Assembly (NCBI GenBank): GCA_001771975.1
Contig: MERE01000101.1
Span: 1-40,466 of the forward strand
From: Betaproteobacteria bacterium RIFCSPLOWO2_02_FULL_68_150
GTDB lineage: Bacteria; Pseudomonadota; Gammaproteobacteria; Burkholderiales; SG8-39
Length of the DNA: 40,466 nucleotides
Reading direction: 5' to 3'
Part shown: one piece after another, positions 24,172 through 32,918 of the stretch
How the letters are laid out: each line of letters opens with the position of its first letter
Numbering within the stretch: position 1 is the first letter of the stretch
The notes under the pieces: generated by a model
What the model was told of the DNA's origin: nothing
What the model saw: only the letters and a program-made list of their open reading frames with translations
The model's database searches: none
Translations under genes and position numbers: made by a program

Positions 24172-25515
24172 GTGCCCCGTCTGCTGCGCGTCACGCTGCT
24201 CTCGGCCCGTGACCTCCTTGCCGCGGCGGGGCCGTTCGTGCTCATCGCGCTGGTCCTGCTGGTCGGGGCGTATTTCCTCCTCAAGCCGACGCCACCCAGA
24301 CGCGTGGTGCTGGCGACCGGCCCCGCGTTCAGCGATTTCGAATCTTTCGGCAAGCGTTACCAGGACGAGCTGAAACGCCACGGCATCGAGGTAACGCTGC
24401 GCGCAACCGAAGGTTCCACCGCCAACCGCCGCCTGCTGCGCGACGCGAAGCACGACGTCGATTTCGGCTTCATGCGCGGCGGCACGAGCGAGACCGTGCT
24501 CGCTGCGGAAGAGGCCAAAGGCGGCATGGCGCTGGTTTCGCTCGGCAGCCTGTTCTACGAACCGGTGTGGATTTTCTATCGCACCGACGCGGCGAAGAAA
24601 CTTCCGGGCGGCAGGCTTGCCAGCCTGCTGCCGCTGCGCGACTGGCGTGTCAACACGGGCGCCCGGGGCAGCGGCCCCACCCCGATCCTGCTCAGGCTGT
24701 TGCAGGCGAACGGCATCGCGCGCGACGCCGTCAAGCTCGATCGCCAGGAGCAGGGCCCGGCGGTGGCGGCCTTTTTCGATGGTTCTCTCGACGCGCTGGT
24801 TCTCGTCTCTGCGCCCGAGGGTGCCGCGGTGCAGGTGCTGCTGCGCGAACCCGGCATCGCGCTGTACGAGTTCGATCAGGCGGAGGCCTATTCGCGCCGC
24901 TTTGCGTATTTGAACAGGGTGGTGCTGCCGCGCGGCATCGTGGATTTCGCCAAGGACTCGCCGCCGCACGACGTGCCGCTGCTGGCGCCGACCACGATGC
25001 TGGTGGCGCGCGAAGACACGCATCCCGCGCTGGTGCAGTTGTTCGTGCAGGCGGCGCACCGCATCCACGGCGAGCCGGGCTGGTTCGCGCACGCGCGCCA
25101 GTTCCCGAGCGCGCGCGATTCGGAACTGCCGCTGGCACGCGAGGCCGAGCGCTTTTACCGCAGCGGTCCGCCGCTGCTGCAGCGCTATCTGCCGTTCTGG
25201 CTAGCCAACCTGATCGACCGCATGTGGGTGGCGCTGCTGTCGATCATCGCGCTGCTGATTCCACTCGGGCGCATCGTGCCGCCGCTGTACCAGTTCCGGG
25301 TGCGCTCGCGCATCTTCCGCTGGTACCGGCACCTGCGCGGTATCGAGCAGGAGCTGGCGAGCGGGGGCACACCGCCCGCCGAGCTGCTGGCGGCGCTGGA
25401 GCGGCTCGAAGCGAAGGCCGAGCGCATCACCGTGCCGCTGTCCTACACCGACGAGCTGTACGCGCTGCGCAGCCATATCGGCATGGTGCGCGAGCGGCTG
25501 CGGCTGGCGAGGTAG
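24172..25515 (+). CDS. TAXI-family TRAP-type solute-binding protein, membrane anchored
   Basis: Protein of 447 residues. An N-terminal membrane helix (about 19-37, GPFVLIALVLLVGAYFLL) is followed by a TAXI/TRAP-type binding domain (about 45-330) with VVLATGPAFSDFESFGKRYQ, TEGSTANRRLL, DFGFMRGG and GPAVAAFFDGSLDALVLVS. A second helix (about 352-372, MWVALLSIIALLIPLGRIVP) then precedes a cytosolic helical tail to 447. TAXI proteins normally deliver solutes to DctQM-type permeases, but no permease is nearby. The double anchor with a cytosolic tail suggests a sensor or scaffold role, as proposed for some anchored relatives; this is inference. The start is GTG at 24172. Confidence 0.88.
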   Translation: MPRLLRVTLLSARDLLAAAGPFVLIALVLLVGAYFLLKPTPPRRVVLATGPAFSDFESFGKRYQDELKRHGIEVTLRATEGSTANRRLLRDAKHDVDFGFMRGGTSETVLAAEEAKGGMALVSLGSLFYEPVWIFYRTDAAKKLPGGRLASLLPLRDWRVNTGARGSGPTPILLRLLQANGIARDAVKLDRQEQGPAVAAFFDGSLDALVLVSAPEGAAVQVLLREPGIALYEFDQAEAYSRRFAYLNRVVLPRGIVDFAKDSPPHDVPLLAPTTMLVAREDTHPALVQLFVQAAHRIHGEPGWFAHARQFPSARDSELPLAREAERFYRSGPPLLQRYLPFWLANLIDRMWVALLSIIALLIPLGRIVPPLYQFRVRSRIFRWYRHLRGIEQELASGGTPPAELLAALERLEAKAERITVPLSYTDELYALRSHIGMVRERLRLAR

Positions 25516-25720
25516 GCTGCTTGCCGAGCAGTTTCGGGTTTGCGGCGATCGGACGATTGCCTGGCGGCGACACCATCGGTTGTCCGGGTGCGTATCCTGA
25601 GGAATCAACGCGGTAGCGCCACGCCACCCGGTGAACGGCGCTTACAACCTGTTTCAATTTTCCCCGCATCGCGGACAGCGACAAACCGGTCCAAGCGTTA
25701 TAGGGTCAGAGCAGCCCAAG

Positions 25721-27031
25721 ATGCGCATCGTCCGATTTCTCCTCGCCGCACTCATTGCACTGGCCGCGACCGCGCCCGTGCAGAGCGCGCATGCGCAGGC
25801 GCCGTACACGCAGGCCGAGCTGGACCAGATGCTTGCCCCCATTGCCCTGTATCCGGACGCCCTGCTCTCCCAGATCCTGCTCGCCGCCACCCGGCCGCTC
25901 GAGGTGGTCGAGGCCGCCCGGTGGTCGCGCGCCAATCCGGAGCTTCAGGGCGATGAGGCGGTGCAAGCCGTGCAGCGGGAGTACTGGGATCCGAGCGTGA
26001 AATCCCTGGTTGCGTTTCCGCAGCTGCTCGCGCGCATGGACGAAAAGCTCGAGTGGACCAAGGCGCTCGGCGATGCCTTCTTCGTGCAGGAGCCGGTGGT
26101 CATGGAAACGATCCAGGAACTGCGGCGGCGCGCACGCGCGGCCGGCCATTTGCTGCCGGACGATCGGCTGCGCGTTCGCGAGGACGGGCAGGCCATCGTC
26201 ATCGAGCCCGCGGTGCCGCAAATGCTGTACGTCCCCTATTACGATCCCTGGGTCGTTTATGGCCCGTGGTGGTGGTCTGCCTACCCGCCCATCGCGTGGA
26301 CGCCCTGGCCCGGATACGTGGTTCGCAGGCCGGGCGGTCCGGCCGGCTTCTGGTGGGGGCCGGGCAGCGGAGTCTCGATCCGGTTCATGATCGGCAGCGT
26401 CGACTGGTTCCATCGTCGCGTGCGCGTTCCGGTGCATCCCGGTTATTCGCGCCCGGTGACGATTCACCGCGATCCGCCGCTGCCGCGCCGCATCGCGCCC
26501 GATTCCGTGGCGCCCGAGCCCAGGATCGAGCCGCGGGCGCCGCGCGCCGAACGGCCCTATCCGCGGCGCGATTTCCGCCCGGACGCCGCTGCGCCCGAAG
26601 CGCGCAGGATCGAGCCGCGAGCGGGCCCGGTGGTCGATCCCGCCCCGCGGTTCACGCAGCGCGCGCCGCAAACGCAGCAGCCCGCGCCCGCGACACCTGT
26701 CGCGCCGGTGCGGGTCGAACGCCCACTTCGCACCGAAGTGCCGCGCGTCCAGCGTGCACCGCAAACTCAGCCGGCGCAATCACAAGCGCAGCGCATCGAG
26801 CGCGCCCCACAGCCGCAGCCTCAGCCGCCGCAATCGCAGGTGCAGCGCATCGAACGCGCCCCGCAGCCTCAGCCGCCGCACGCCAAAGCCTCTCGGTTCC
26901 AGGCACCGCAAGCCCTGCCGCCACGCGGCGAGCCTGCGCCCAAAGCGGCGCCAGCGCGCACCGAACCCGCATCGCGCAAGAACGGGCGCGACGCGCACGA
27001 TGCTCCGCCGCGCGGCGGCGTGCGACCCTAA
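25721..27031 (+). CDS. DUF3300 family exported protein with Pro/Gln-rich tail
   Basis: Envelope protein of 436 residues. The signal peptide (1-25, ending QSAHAQA) is followed by a DUF3300 domain (about 27-250): [59 protein letters not shown], and the aromatic [15 protein letters not shown]. From about 260 to the end the protein is disordered, rich in Pro, Arg and Gln, with an imperfect repeat ([11 protein letters not shown]). The function of DUF3300 is unknown. The ATG at 25721 is chosen because it begins the signal peptide; the frame is open upstream. The 205 nt before it hold no gene and no promoter I trust. Confidence 0.9.
   Translation: MRIVRFLLAALIALAATAPVQSAHAQAPYTQAELDQMLAPIALYPDALLSQILLAATRPLEVVEAARWSRANPELQGDEAVQAVQREYWDPSVKSLVAFPQLLARMDEKLEWTKALGDAFFVQEPVVMETIQELRRRARAAGHLLPDDRLRVREDGQAIVIEPAVPQMLYVPYYDPWVVYGPWWWSAYPPIAWTPWPGYVVRRPGGPAGFWWGPGSGVSIRFMIGSVDWFHRRVRVPVHPGYSRPVTIHRDPPLPRRIAPDSVAPEPRIEPRAPRAERPYPRRDFRPDAAAPEARRIEPRAGPVVDPAPRFTQRAPQTQQPAPATPVAPVRVERPLRTEVPRVQRAPQTQPAQSQAQRIERAPQPQPQPPQSQVQRIERAPQPQPPHAKASRFQAPQALPPRGEPAPKAAPARTEPASRKNGRDAHDAPPRGGVRP
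26777..26878 (+). repeat. Imperfect tandem repeat inside the DUF3300 gene
   Basis: Two adjacent units (26777-26830, 54 nt; 26831-26878, 48 nt) encode [14 protein letters not shown] variants. They are in frame, so copy number may vary between strains without disrupting the protein. Confidence 0.7.
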
Positions 27032-27042
27032 GTGCGCTACCA

Positions 27043-27062
27043 TGCGCGCTTTTCGGCGCGCA
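27043..27062. repeat. Hairpin in the leader of the first SDR gene
   Basis: TGCGCGC and GCGCGCA pair around a 6-nt TTTTCG loop between the DUF3300 stop and the ribosome site of the SDR gene at 27076. There is no T-run after the stem, so it is unlikely to be an intrinsic terminator; it may be a stabilising or translation-modulating hairpin. Confidence 0.4.
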
Positions 27063-27075
27063 GGGAGATTCGGCG

Positions 27076-27828
27076 ATGGACAAGGTCGCGGTAGTCACGG
27101 GTGCGGGCACGGGCATCGGCAAGGCCTCGTCGCTCGCGCTTCTCAAGGCAGGCTGGCGGGTGGTGTTCGCGGGACGTCGCGGCGACGTGCTGCACAAGGC
27201 GATCGCCGATGCGGGCGGCGACGCTGCGCGGGCGCTCGCGGTGCCCACCGATGTCGGCAACGCCGGTTCGGTGCGCCAGCTTTTCGCTGCCGTCAGGGAG
27301 CGCTGCGGCCGGCTCGACCTGCTGTTCAACAATGCCGGCATGGGCACACCCGGCAACATCAATCTCGAGGACCTGACGCTCGAGCAATGGCAGGCGGTCC
27401 TGGCGGCGAACCTGACCGGGGCGTTCCTGTGCACCCAGGAAGCGTTTCGCATCATGAAGCAGCAGGCCCCGCGAGGCGGACGCATCATCAACAACGGCTC
27501 GATTTCGGCGCACGCGCCGCGGCCCAATTCATTGCCCTATACGGCCACCAAGCACGCCATCACCGGCCTCACCAAGGCAGCGCAGCTCGACGGTCGCAAG
27601 TACGACATCGCGGTCGGGCAGATCGACATCGGCAATGCCGCGACGGAAATGACCGAGCGCATGGCCAAAGGCGTGGCGCAGGCCGATGGCAGCCTGAAGA
27701 TCGAAGCGCGCATGGACGTGCAGCACGTGGCGCAGGCGATCGTCTACATGGCGAGTCTGCCGCTCGAGTCGAACGTGCTGTTCATGACGCTCAAGGCGAC
27801 CCAGATGCCGTTCGAAGGGCGCGGCTGA
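27076..27828 (+). CDS. Short-chain dehydrogenase/reductase (SDR) 1
   Basis: Cytosolic NAD(P)-dependent oxidoreductase of 250 residues with the classical SDR layout. The cofactor motif is TGAGTGIG (8-15), NNAG lies at 85-88 and the catalytic residues are Ser142, Tyr155 and Lys159 (YTATK). The Arg-Arg after the second strand (GRRGD) favours NADP(H). GGGAG lies 9 nt before the ATG, just after a hairpin. It is 4 nt upstream of a second SDR and cotranscribed with it. The substrate is unknown. Confidence 0.93.
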   Translation: MDKVAVVTGAGTGIGKASSLALLKAGWRVVFAGRRGDVLHKAIADAGGDAARALAVPTDVGNAGSVRQLFAAVRERCGRLDLLFNNAGMGTPGNINLEDLTLEQWQAVLAANLTGAFLCTQEAFRIMKQQAPRGGRIINNGSISAHAPRPNSLPYTATKHAITGLTKAAQLDGRKYDIAVGQIDIGNAATEMTERMAKGVAQADGSLKIEARMDVQHVAQAIVYMASLPLESNVLFMTLKATQMPFEGRG

Positions 27829-27832
27829 GCGC

Positions 27833-28582
27833 ATGTTCGGACTCGCCGGAAAGGTGGCGATCGTCACCGGCGGCAATGGCGGCATCGGGCTGGGGATGGC
27901 GCGCGGCCTCGCCGGAGCCGGAGCGCGCGTGGTGGTCGCCGCACGCGACGCGAACAAATCGGAGGCAGCGGTGCGCGAGCTCGGCGCCGGCGCGCTGGCG
28001 ATCGCCGTCGATGTCACCGATGAGCGCTCGGTGGACGCATTGTTCCGCGACGCCGTCGCGCGGTGCGGGCGGCTCGACATCCTGGTGAACAATGCCGGCA
28101 TCAACATTCGCAAGCCGCCGCACGAGCTGTCGCTCGCCGAATGGCGCCAGGTCATCGACACCAATCTCACCAGCGCCTACCTCTGCTCGCACGCCGCGCA
28201 CCCCGCAATGAAGCGCGCCGGCGGCGGCAAGATCATCAACATCGGCTCCATGATGTCGATCTTCGGCGCGCCCTACGCGCCGGCCTATGCGGCGAGCAAG
28301 GGCGGCATCGTCCAGTTCACCAAGGCCTGCGCCGCAGCGTGGGCGCCGGACCAAATCCAGGTCAATGCCATCCTGCCCGGCTGGATCGACACCGATTTGA
28401 CGCGCAGGGCGCGCGTGCAAGTCGCCGGATTGCACGACAGCGTGCTCAGGCGAACCCCCGCCGGGCGCTGGGGCACGATCGACGATTTCCGCGGCATCGC
28501 GGTGTTTCTCGCCGGGCGCGCCTCGGACTTCATCACCGGCGCCGCGATCACGGTCGACGGCGGCTACTCGGTCCAGGGCTGA
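27833..28582 (+). CDS. Short-chain dehydrogenase/reductase (SDR) 2
   Basis: Classical SDR of 249 residues: cofactor motif TGGNGGIG (12-19), NNAG (86-89), catalytic Ser139, Tyr152, Lys156 (YAASK) and the C-terminal ITGAAITVDGGYS typical of FabG-like and glucose dehydrogenase-like members. The Arg in AARDANKS after the second strand suggests NADP(H). It follows SDR 1 by 4 nt and precedes the LOG gene by 10 nt, so the three form one operon. It is only distantly similar to SDR 1 (different active-site surroundings), so they are not a recent duplication. The substrate is unknown. Confidence 0.93.
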   Translation: MFGLAGKVAIVTGGNGGIGLGMARGLAGAGARVVVAARDANKSEAAVRELGAGALAIAVDVTDERSVDALFRDAVARCGRLDILVNNAGINIRKPPHELSLAEWRQVIDTNLTSAYLCSHAAHPAMKRAGGGKIINIGSMMSIFGAPYAPAYAASKGGIVQFTKACAAAWAPDQIQVNAILPGWIDTDLTRRARVQVAGLHDSVLRRTPAGRWGTIDDFRGIAVFLAGRASDFITGAAITVDGGYSVQG

Positions 28583-28592
28583 AGCCCGCACC

Positions 28593-29360
28593 ATGGCGAC
28601 GCAGGGACGCCCACCGGTCAAGGCCTACCGCAACCGCGGTTTCCTCAACAGCAGGGAGGCGCGCGCGTTGCGCATCCTCGCCGAGTATCTCGAGCCCAAG
28701 AGCCGCTTCGAACGCCACCGCATCGACGACACCATCGTATTCATCGGCTCGGCGCGGATCCGGCCGCGCGGCGAAGCGCAGGGCGGCGTTGCCGGGATGT
28801 CCGGCTATTACGAAGCGGCGCGTGAACTCGCCTTCCGGCTCACCACCTGGTCCAAGGCGCTCGACTCGAAGGAGCGGCGCTTCGTGGTGTGCACCGGCGG
28901 CGGACCGGGAATCATGGAAGCCGCCAACCGGGGCGCCGCCGAGGCCCACGGCGTCAACGTGGGGCTCACGATTTCGATCCCGCTACCGGAATTCGAGAAC
29001 CGCTATGTGACGCGCGCGCTCGCGTTGCGCTTCCACTACTTCTTCATGCGCAAGTTCTGGTTCTACTACCCGGCCAAGGCGGTGGTCGTGTTCCCGGGCG
29101 GCTTCGGCACGCTCGACGAGCTGTTCGAGCTGCTGACGCTGGTGCAGACGCGCAAGATGACCAAGCCGATGCCGATCGTGCTCTTCGGCGACCAGTACTG
29201 GCGCCAGGTGGTCGATTTCGACGCGCTCGTGCGCCACGGCACGATCGATGCGCGCGACCTCGATCTGATGCACCGCGCCGACTCGGTAGACGATGCTTTC
29301 CACTGGCTCGTCGCGCAGCTCACCGAACACGCCCTCGGCCGGCCCGGCCCGATGCTCTAG
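28593..29360 (+). CDS. LOG-family (TIGR00730-type) nucleotide phosphoribohydrolase-like protein
   Basis: Rossmann-like protein of 255 residues. The family signature [12 protein letters not shown] is at 168-179 and the nucleotide-binding loop [16 protein letters not shown] at 100-115. LOG proteins cleave nucleoside 5'-monophosphates (in plants activating cytokinins, in bacteria often AMP or other NMPs). This is the longer bacterial subtype, with about 45 extra N-terminal residues before the Rossmann core. It closes the SDR operon. Its TAG stop shares the four bases CTAG with the TAG of the convergent slipin gene. Confidence 0.93.
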   Translation: MATQGRPPVKAYRNRGFLNSREARALRILAEYLEPKSRFERHRIDDTIVFIGSARIRPRGEAQGGVAGMSGYYEAARELAFRLTTWSKALDSKERRFVVCTGGGPGIMEAANRGAAEAHGVNVGLTISIPLPEFENRYVTRALALRFHYFFMRKFWFYYPAKAVVVFPGGFGTLDELFELLTLVQTRKMTKPMPIVLFGDQYWRQVVDFDALVRHGTIDARDLDLMHRADSVDDAFHWLVAQLTEHALGRPGPML

Positions 29361-30124
29361 CCCTTCAGCTTCTTCGTCGCCTCCAGGATCGGCCCGATGA
29401 CGTCCATCGGGAGCGGAAAGACGATCGTGCTCGATTTGTCGCCCGCGATCTGGGTGAGCGTCTGGAGGTACCGGAGCTGCATCGCCTCGGCGCGCTGCGA
29501 CAGCATTTTGGCGGCCTCGAGCAGCTTTTCGGAGGCCTGCAGCTCGCCCTCGGCGTGGATCACCTTGGCGCGCCGCGCGCGCTCGGCCTCGGCCTGCTGC
29601 GCGATCGCGCGCACCATGGTCTCGTTCAGGTCGACATGCTTGATCTCCACGTTGGAGACCTTGATGCCCCAGGCGTCGGTCTGCGCATCGAGCACGGTCT
29701 GGATATCGAGATTGAGCCTCTCGCGCTCGGCGAGCAGCTCGTCGAGTTCGTGCTTGCCGAGCACCGCGCGCAGCGTGGTCTGCGAGAGCTGGCTGGTCGC
29801 CTCGAGGAAGTTCGCCACCTGGATGATCGCAAGCTGCGGGTCGACGACCCGGAAATAGACCACTGCGTTCACCTTCACCGAGACGTTGTCGCGCGTGATC
29901 ACGTCCTGCGGCGGCACGTCGAACACCACGGTGCGCAGGTCGACGCGCACGTACTGCTGGATGCCCGGGATGATGATGATCAGGCCCGGGCCCTTCACGC
30001 GCTGGAAGCGCCCGAGCAGGAACACCACCGCGCGCTCGTACTCGCGCAGGATCTTGATCGACGCCGCGAGCAACGCGACCACGAGGATCAGCGCGCCGAT
30101 GCCGAAATTGAACTCGAATCCCAT
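29357..30124 (-). CDS. Slipin/stomatin-like SPFH protein
   Basis: Inner-membrane SPFH-domain protein of 255 residues. An N-terminal hairpin membrane helix (about 6-27) precedes the SPFH domain (about 28-185) with [40 protein letters not shown] and [15 protein letters not shown] coiled-coil segment ([20 protein letters not shown]) and an oligomerising C-terminus follow. Partner NfeD lies upstream; such pairs organise membrane microdomains and modulate proteases. Two ATGs are possible: 30130 overlaps the nfeD stop, but AAGGGAG abuts it with no spacing and stands 6 nt before the ATG at 30124, so I chose 30124. Its stop is shared as CTAG with the LOG gene. Confidence 0.92.
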   Translation of the reverse strand: MGFEFNFGIGALILVVALLAASIKILREYERAVVFLLGRFQRVKGPGLIIIIPGIQQYVRVDLRTVVFDVPPQDVITRDNVSVKVNAVVYFRVVDPQLAIIQVANFLEATSQLSQTTLRAVLGKHELDELLAERERLNLDIQTVLDAQTDAWGIKVSNVEIKHVDLNETMVRAIAQQAEAERARRAKVIHAEGELQASEKLLEAAKMLSQRAEAMQLRYLQTLTQIAGDKSSTIVFPLPMDVIGPILEATKKLKG

Positions 30125-30126
30125 GT

Positions 30127-31458
30127 TCATCTCCCTTCGCCGTTCTCGGCAACCACGATCAGGACGAGGCGCTCCATGCCGGTGACGCGCAGCCGTGCGC
30201 CGCGCCGCACCGGCCAGCGTGAGCGCACGCGCCAGTTCTCGCCGTGCACCCGCGCCCAGCCTTCGCTCTCGAAATCCTCCAGCGCCTCACCCGCGGCGCC
30301 GACCATCTGCTCGCGCCCGCTCACGACGGGCCTGCGCCGCTGGCGCACCAGCATGCCGACGACGAAGACCAGGAACGCCGCGCTCGCTGCCGCGACCCCC
30401 CCGATCAGTGCATAGGGAATCTCGAAGCCGGGCACGTCGCTCTCGATCAGCATGATCGAACCGAGCACGAAGGCGATCAGCCCGCCGATGCCGAGCGAGC
30501 CGAACGCGGGCAGGAACGCCTCGGCGACCATGAACGCGATGCCCAGCAGGATCAGCGCGAGCCCCGCATAGTTGACCGGAAGAAGATGGAAGGCATACAT
30601 CGCCAGCAACACCGAAATCGTGCCGACCACCCCCGGCAGCACCAGCCCCGGGTTGGTGAACTCGAAGATCAGCGCGTACGCCCCGAGCAGGAGCAGCAGG
30701 TAGGCGACGCTCGGATTGGTGATCACGGAGAGCACCCGCGTGCGCCAATCGAGCGGCATTTCGATCACCTGCGCGCCGGCGGTTTGCAGTTTCGAGACCC
30801 CCTCCAGCTTGCGCAGCAGCTCGGGCACGTCGCTGGCCATCAGATCGATCACCTTGAGCTTGAGCGCCTCGTCGGCGGGCAGGCTCACCGCCTCGCGCAC
30901 GGCACGCTCGCCCCAGTCCGCGTTGCGGCCGCGCAGTTTCGCCAGGCTGCGGATGTAGGCGGCCGCGTCGTGCGTCACCTTGCGCGTCATGGTGTCGACC
31001 GGATCGGCGCTCTCGTCCTTGCGGGGCTTGTCCTTCTTCGCGCTGCCCGGCTGCGTTTGCGGCATGCCGATCGACACCGGCGAGGCCGCACCCAGGTTGG
31101 TTCCCGGCGCCATGGCGGCGAAGTGCGCGGCGTACAGGATGAACGTTCCCGCGCTGGCCGCGCGAGCGCCACCCGGGGCGACAAAAGCCGCCACCGGCAC
31201 GGGCGAGGCCAGGATATCCTTGATGATCTCGCGCATCGAACTGTCGAGTCCGCCCGGCGTGTCGATGCGCAGCACGACGAGCGCTGCCTTGTCCTGCGCC
31301 GCGCGTTTGAGCGCGCGGCGCACGAAGTCGGCACTCGCCGGGCCGATCGCGCCTTCGAGCGGCACGACCATGACCGGTGCCGGCGCGGTGGCCGCGCAAA
31401 GCGGCCATAGCAGACCGAGCAGGAGGAACCGCAGAAGCGCCATGCCACGCGCCGCCAT
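30127..31458 (-). CDS. nfeD: NfeD membrane-bound serine protease (ClpP-class)
   Basis: Long-form NfeD of about 443 residues. A signal/anchor (about 6-24) precedes a ClpP-like protease domain (about 28-230), with the nucleophile Ser102 in [10 protein letters not shown] and a candidate Lys160 base in [16 protein letters not shown], like the Ser/Lys dyad of the archaeal PH1510 protease. Four to five membrane helices (about 250-390) and a C-terminal OB-fold domain (ending [16 protein letters not shown]) follow. It forms an operon with slipin, whose reading frame overlaps its stop. Starts at 31458 and 31443 are both possible; neither has a good ribosome site. It is divergent from the response regulator gene. 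Confidence 0.9.
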   Translation of the reverse strand: MAARGMALLRFLLLGLLWPLCAATAPAPVMVVPLEGAIGPASADFVRRALKRAAQDKAALVVLRIDTPGGLDSSMREIIKDILASPVPVAAFVAPGGARAASAGTFILYAAHFAAMAPGTNLGAASPVSIGMPQTQPGSAKKDKPRKDESADPVDTMTRKVTHDAAAYIRSLAKLRGRNADWGERAVREAVSLPADEALKLKVIDLMASDVPELLRKLEGVSKLQTAGAQVIEMPLDWRTRVLSVITNPSVAYLLLLLGAYALIFEFTNPGLVLPGVVGTISVLLAMYAFHLLPVNYAGLALILLGIAFMVAEAFLPAFGSLGIGGLIAFVLGSIMLIESDVPGFEIPYALIGGVAAASAAFLVFVVGMLVRQRRRPVVSGREQMVGAAGEALEDFESEGWARVHGENWRVRSRWPVRRGARLRVTGMERLVLIVVAENGEGR

Positions 31459-31473
31459 ACCCGAACTATAGTC

Positions 31474-31496
31474 CTGCCCCGCCGCCTTTGGGGCAG
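31474..31496. repeat. Inverted repeat in the nfeD / response regulator divergent region
   Basis: CTGCCCC (31474-31480) and GGGGCAG (31490-31496) are separated by 9 nt, between the divergent nfeD and NarL-type regulator genes. It could be an operator-like dyad or an RNA hairpin in the regulator's leader. No promoter was identified with confidence. Confidence 0.4.
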
Positions 31497-31588
31497 TGCG
31501 GATACTGCGCACTGGCCAGAACACCTACCTAAGTCGTAAGACCATTGACCGACAGCGATGGCGAGCGCCGCGTGGTAAAACAGCCGGC

Positions 31589-32236
31589 GTGAGAATCCTG
31601 GTCGTCGACGATTACGCACTGGTGCGCGAGGGCTTGCGCCACGCACTGCAGGCACTTGGCGACAACGTCGAGGTCGTCGAGGCGTGCGACGCCGAGGAGG
31701 CGCTGCGCCTGATCGCCGAGATCCCCGCGCTCGACCTCGTTCTGCTCGACATCGGCTTGCCGGGCATGGACGGTTTTCTCGCCCTCGACGAGATGCGCCG
31801 CGGACACAGCTCCGTGCCGATCGTGGTCCTGTCCGCGTCGGCCGAGCAGCGCGACATATCGGCTGCACTGAACATGGGCGCGATGGGATACATTCCGAAG
31901 ATGGTGCCGCGCGAGGTGATGCTGCGCGCACTGCGCCTGGTGCTGGCGGGCGGGGTCTACATTCCGCCCCAGGCGCTCGGCATGCCCGGTTTCTCCGGCG
32001 CGCCGACAGGCGGTGCTGCCGCAGCGCCGAAATCGCTCGACGAACTCGGCCTCACCGGAAGGCAAAGGCAAGTGCTCGGCCTGATCGCCCAGGGCAAGCC
32101 GAACAAGGCCATCGCGAACGAGCTGCAGATTTCCGAGCCGACGGTGAAGGCCCATGTCACCGAGATCCTGCGCGCGCTCAAGGCCTCGAGCCGCGCGCAG
32201 GCGATGGTCACGGCGCGGCGCTTCGGCCTGCGCTGA
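31589..32236 (+). CDS. NarL/LuxR-type response regulator, orphan
   Basis: Cytosolic two-component regulator of 215 residues. The receiver domain (1-120) has the acidic pair Asp7-Asp8 and phospho-acceptor Asp54 (LLDIGLPG), Ser at SAS and Lys in GYIPKM. The C-terminal LuxR helix-turn-helix domain (about 150-212) has LTGRQRQVLGLIAQGKPNKA and EPTVKAHVTEILRAL. The start is GTG at 31589, where the receiver begins; the frame continues upstream but the added sequence is not protein-like. No histidine kinase is adjacent, so its partner is elsewhere. What it senses is unknown. It is divergent from nfeD. Confidence 0.91.
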   Translation: MRILVVDDYALVREGLRHALQALGDNVEVVEACDAEEALRLIAEIPALDLVLLDIGLPGMDGFLALDEMRRGHSSVPIVVLSASAEQRDISAALNMGAMGYIPKMVPREVMLRALRLVLAGGVYIPPQALGMPGFSGAPTGGAAAAPKSLDELGLTGRQRQVLGLIAQGKPNKAIANELQISEPTVKAHVTEILRALKASSRAQAMVTARRFGLR

Positions 32237-32332
32237 GAACGCCTGGGCGAGCGGCCAGACTCAAGGCCGGCCGCGCAAGCGGTCGAATTCCTCCGCCACC
32301 CAGCCGATGCATGGCCTGAAACTTACCCTGTT

Positions 32333-32911
32333 TCAGAAATTGAGACCGCGTATGTCCTGGTACAGCGCCTGCAACCGGGGAAGATCGGCAGCGTAATCGC
32401 CGCCGGGCGAAAACAGGGGAAACAGGCGAATCGCGCGTCGCGAGAAATCGAACGCGACCGGCAGCAGCGGCACGTTCGCCGCAAGCGCGATTTGATAGAA
32501 GCCGCTGCGCCACGGCGCGCCGCGCGTGCGCGTGCCTGCCGGGGCGAGCCCGAGCAATACCTGCGGCTCGCGCTCGATCATCGCCGCCGCATCGGCCACC
32601 GCTCCCTGAGGCGTATCGCGCACGACCGGCACGCCGCCCAGCCAGCGCATGAGCCAGCCGAGCCACGGATTGAACAGGGTGTGCTTGCCGAGAAAGCGCA
32701 CCCGCAGCCCGAGCGCGAACACCGCCGCGATGCCGACGAAGAAGTCCCAGTTTGAGGTGTGCGGCGCGACGATCGCGATCATCTTCCTCTGGTCGGGAAT
32801 CTCGCCCTCGATGCGCCAGTCCGCCGCCGCGAGCAGCGAGCGGCCGAGCCAGCGCGTCAGCGTGTTGCCGCGGCGCGGCAGGTTCGGCGGCAGTTCCGGA
32901 ACCCGCGCCAT
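32333..32911 (-). CDS. PlsC-like lysophospholipid acyltransferase
   Basis: Membrane-associated acyltransferase of 192 residues. The catalytic HX4D motif appears as HTSNWD (about 51-56), preceded by IVAP. The second block is GKHTLFNPWLG (about 75-85) and the substrate-binding loop reads LAPAGTRTRG, a variant of the usual EGTR block. The C-terminal LLPVAFDFSRRAIRLFPLFS completes the PF01553 domain. It is shorter than many PlsC proteins, as in the small 1-acylglycerol-3-phosphate acyltransferase-like group. It starts 7 nt after the ettA stop, hence the same transcript. The acyl acceptor is not determined. Confidence 0.87.
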   Translation of the reverse strand: MARVPELPPNLPRRGNTLTRWLGRSLLAAADWRIEGEIPDQRKMIAIVAPHTSNWDFFVGIAAVFALGLRVRFLGKHTLFNPWLGWLMRWLGGVPVVRDTPQGAVADAAAMIEREPQVLLGLAPAGTRTRGAPWRSGFYQIALAANVPLLPVAFDFSRRAIRLFPLFSPGGDYAADLPRLQALYQDIRGLNF

Positions 32912-32918
32912 CGCCCCG

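Noticed and set aside
26777-26878. CRISPR-like repeat
   Set aside because: It is an in-frame protein-coding tandem repeat with no spacers.
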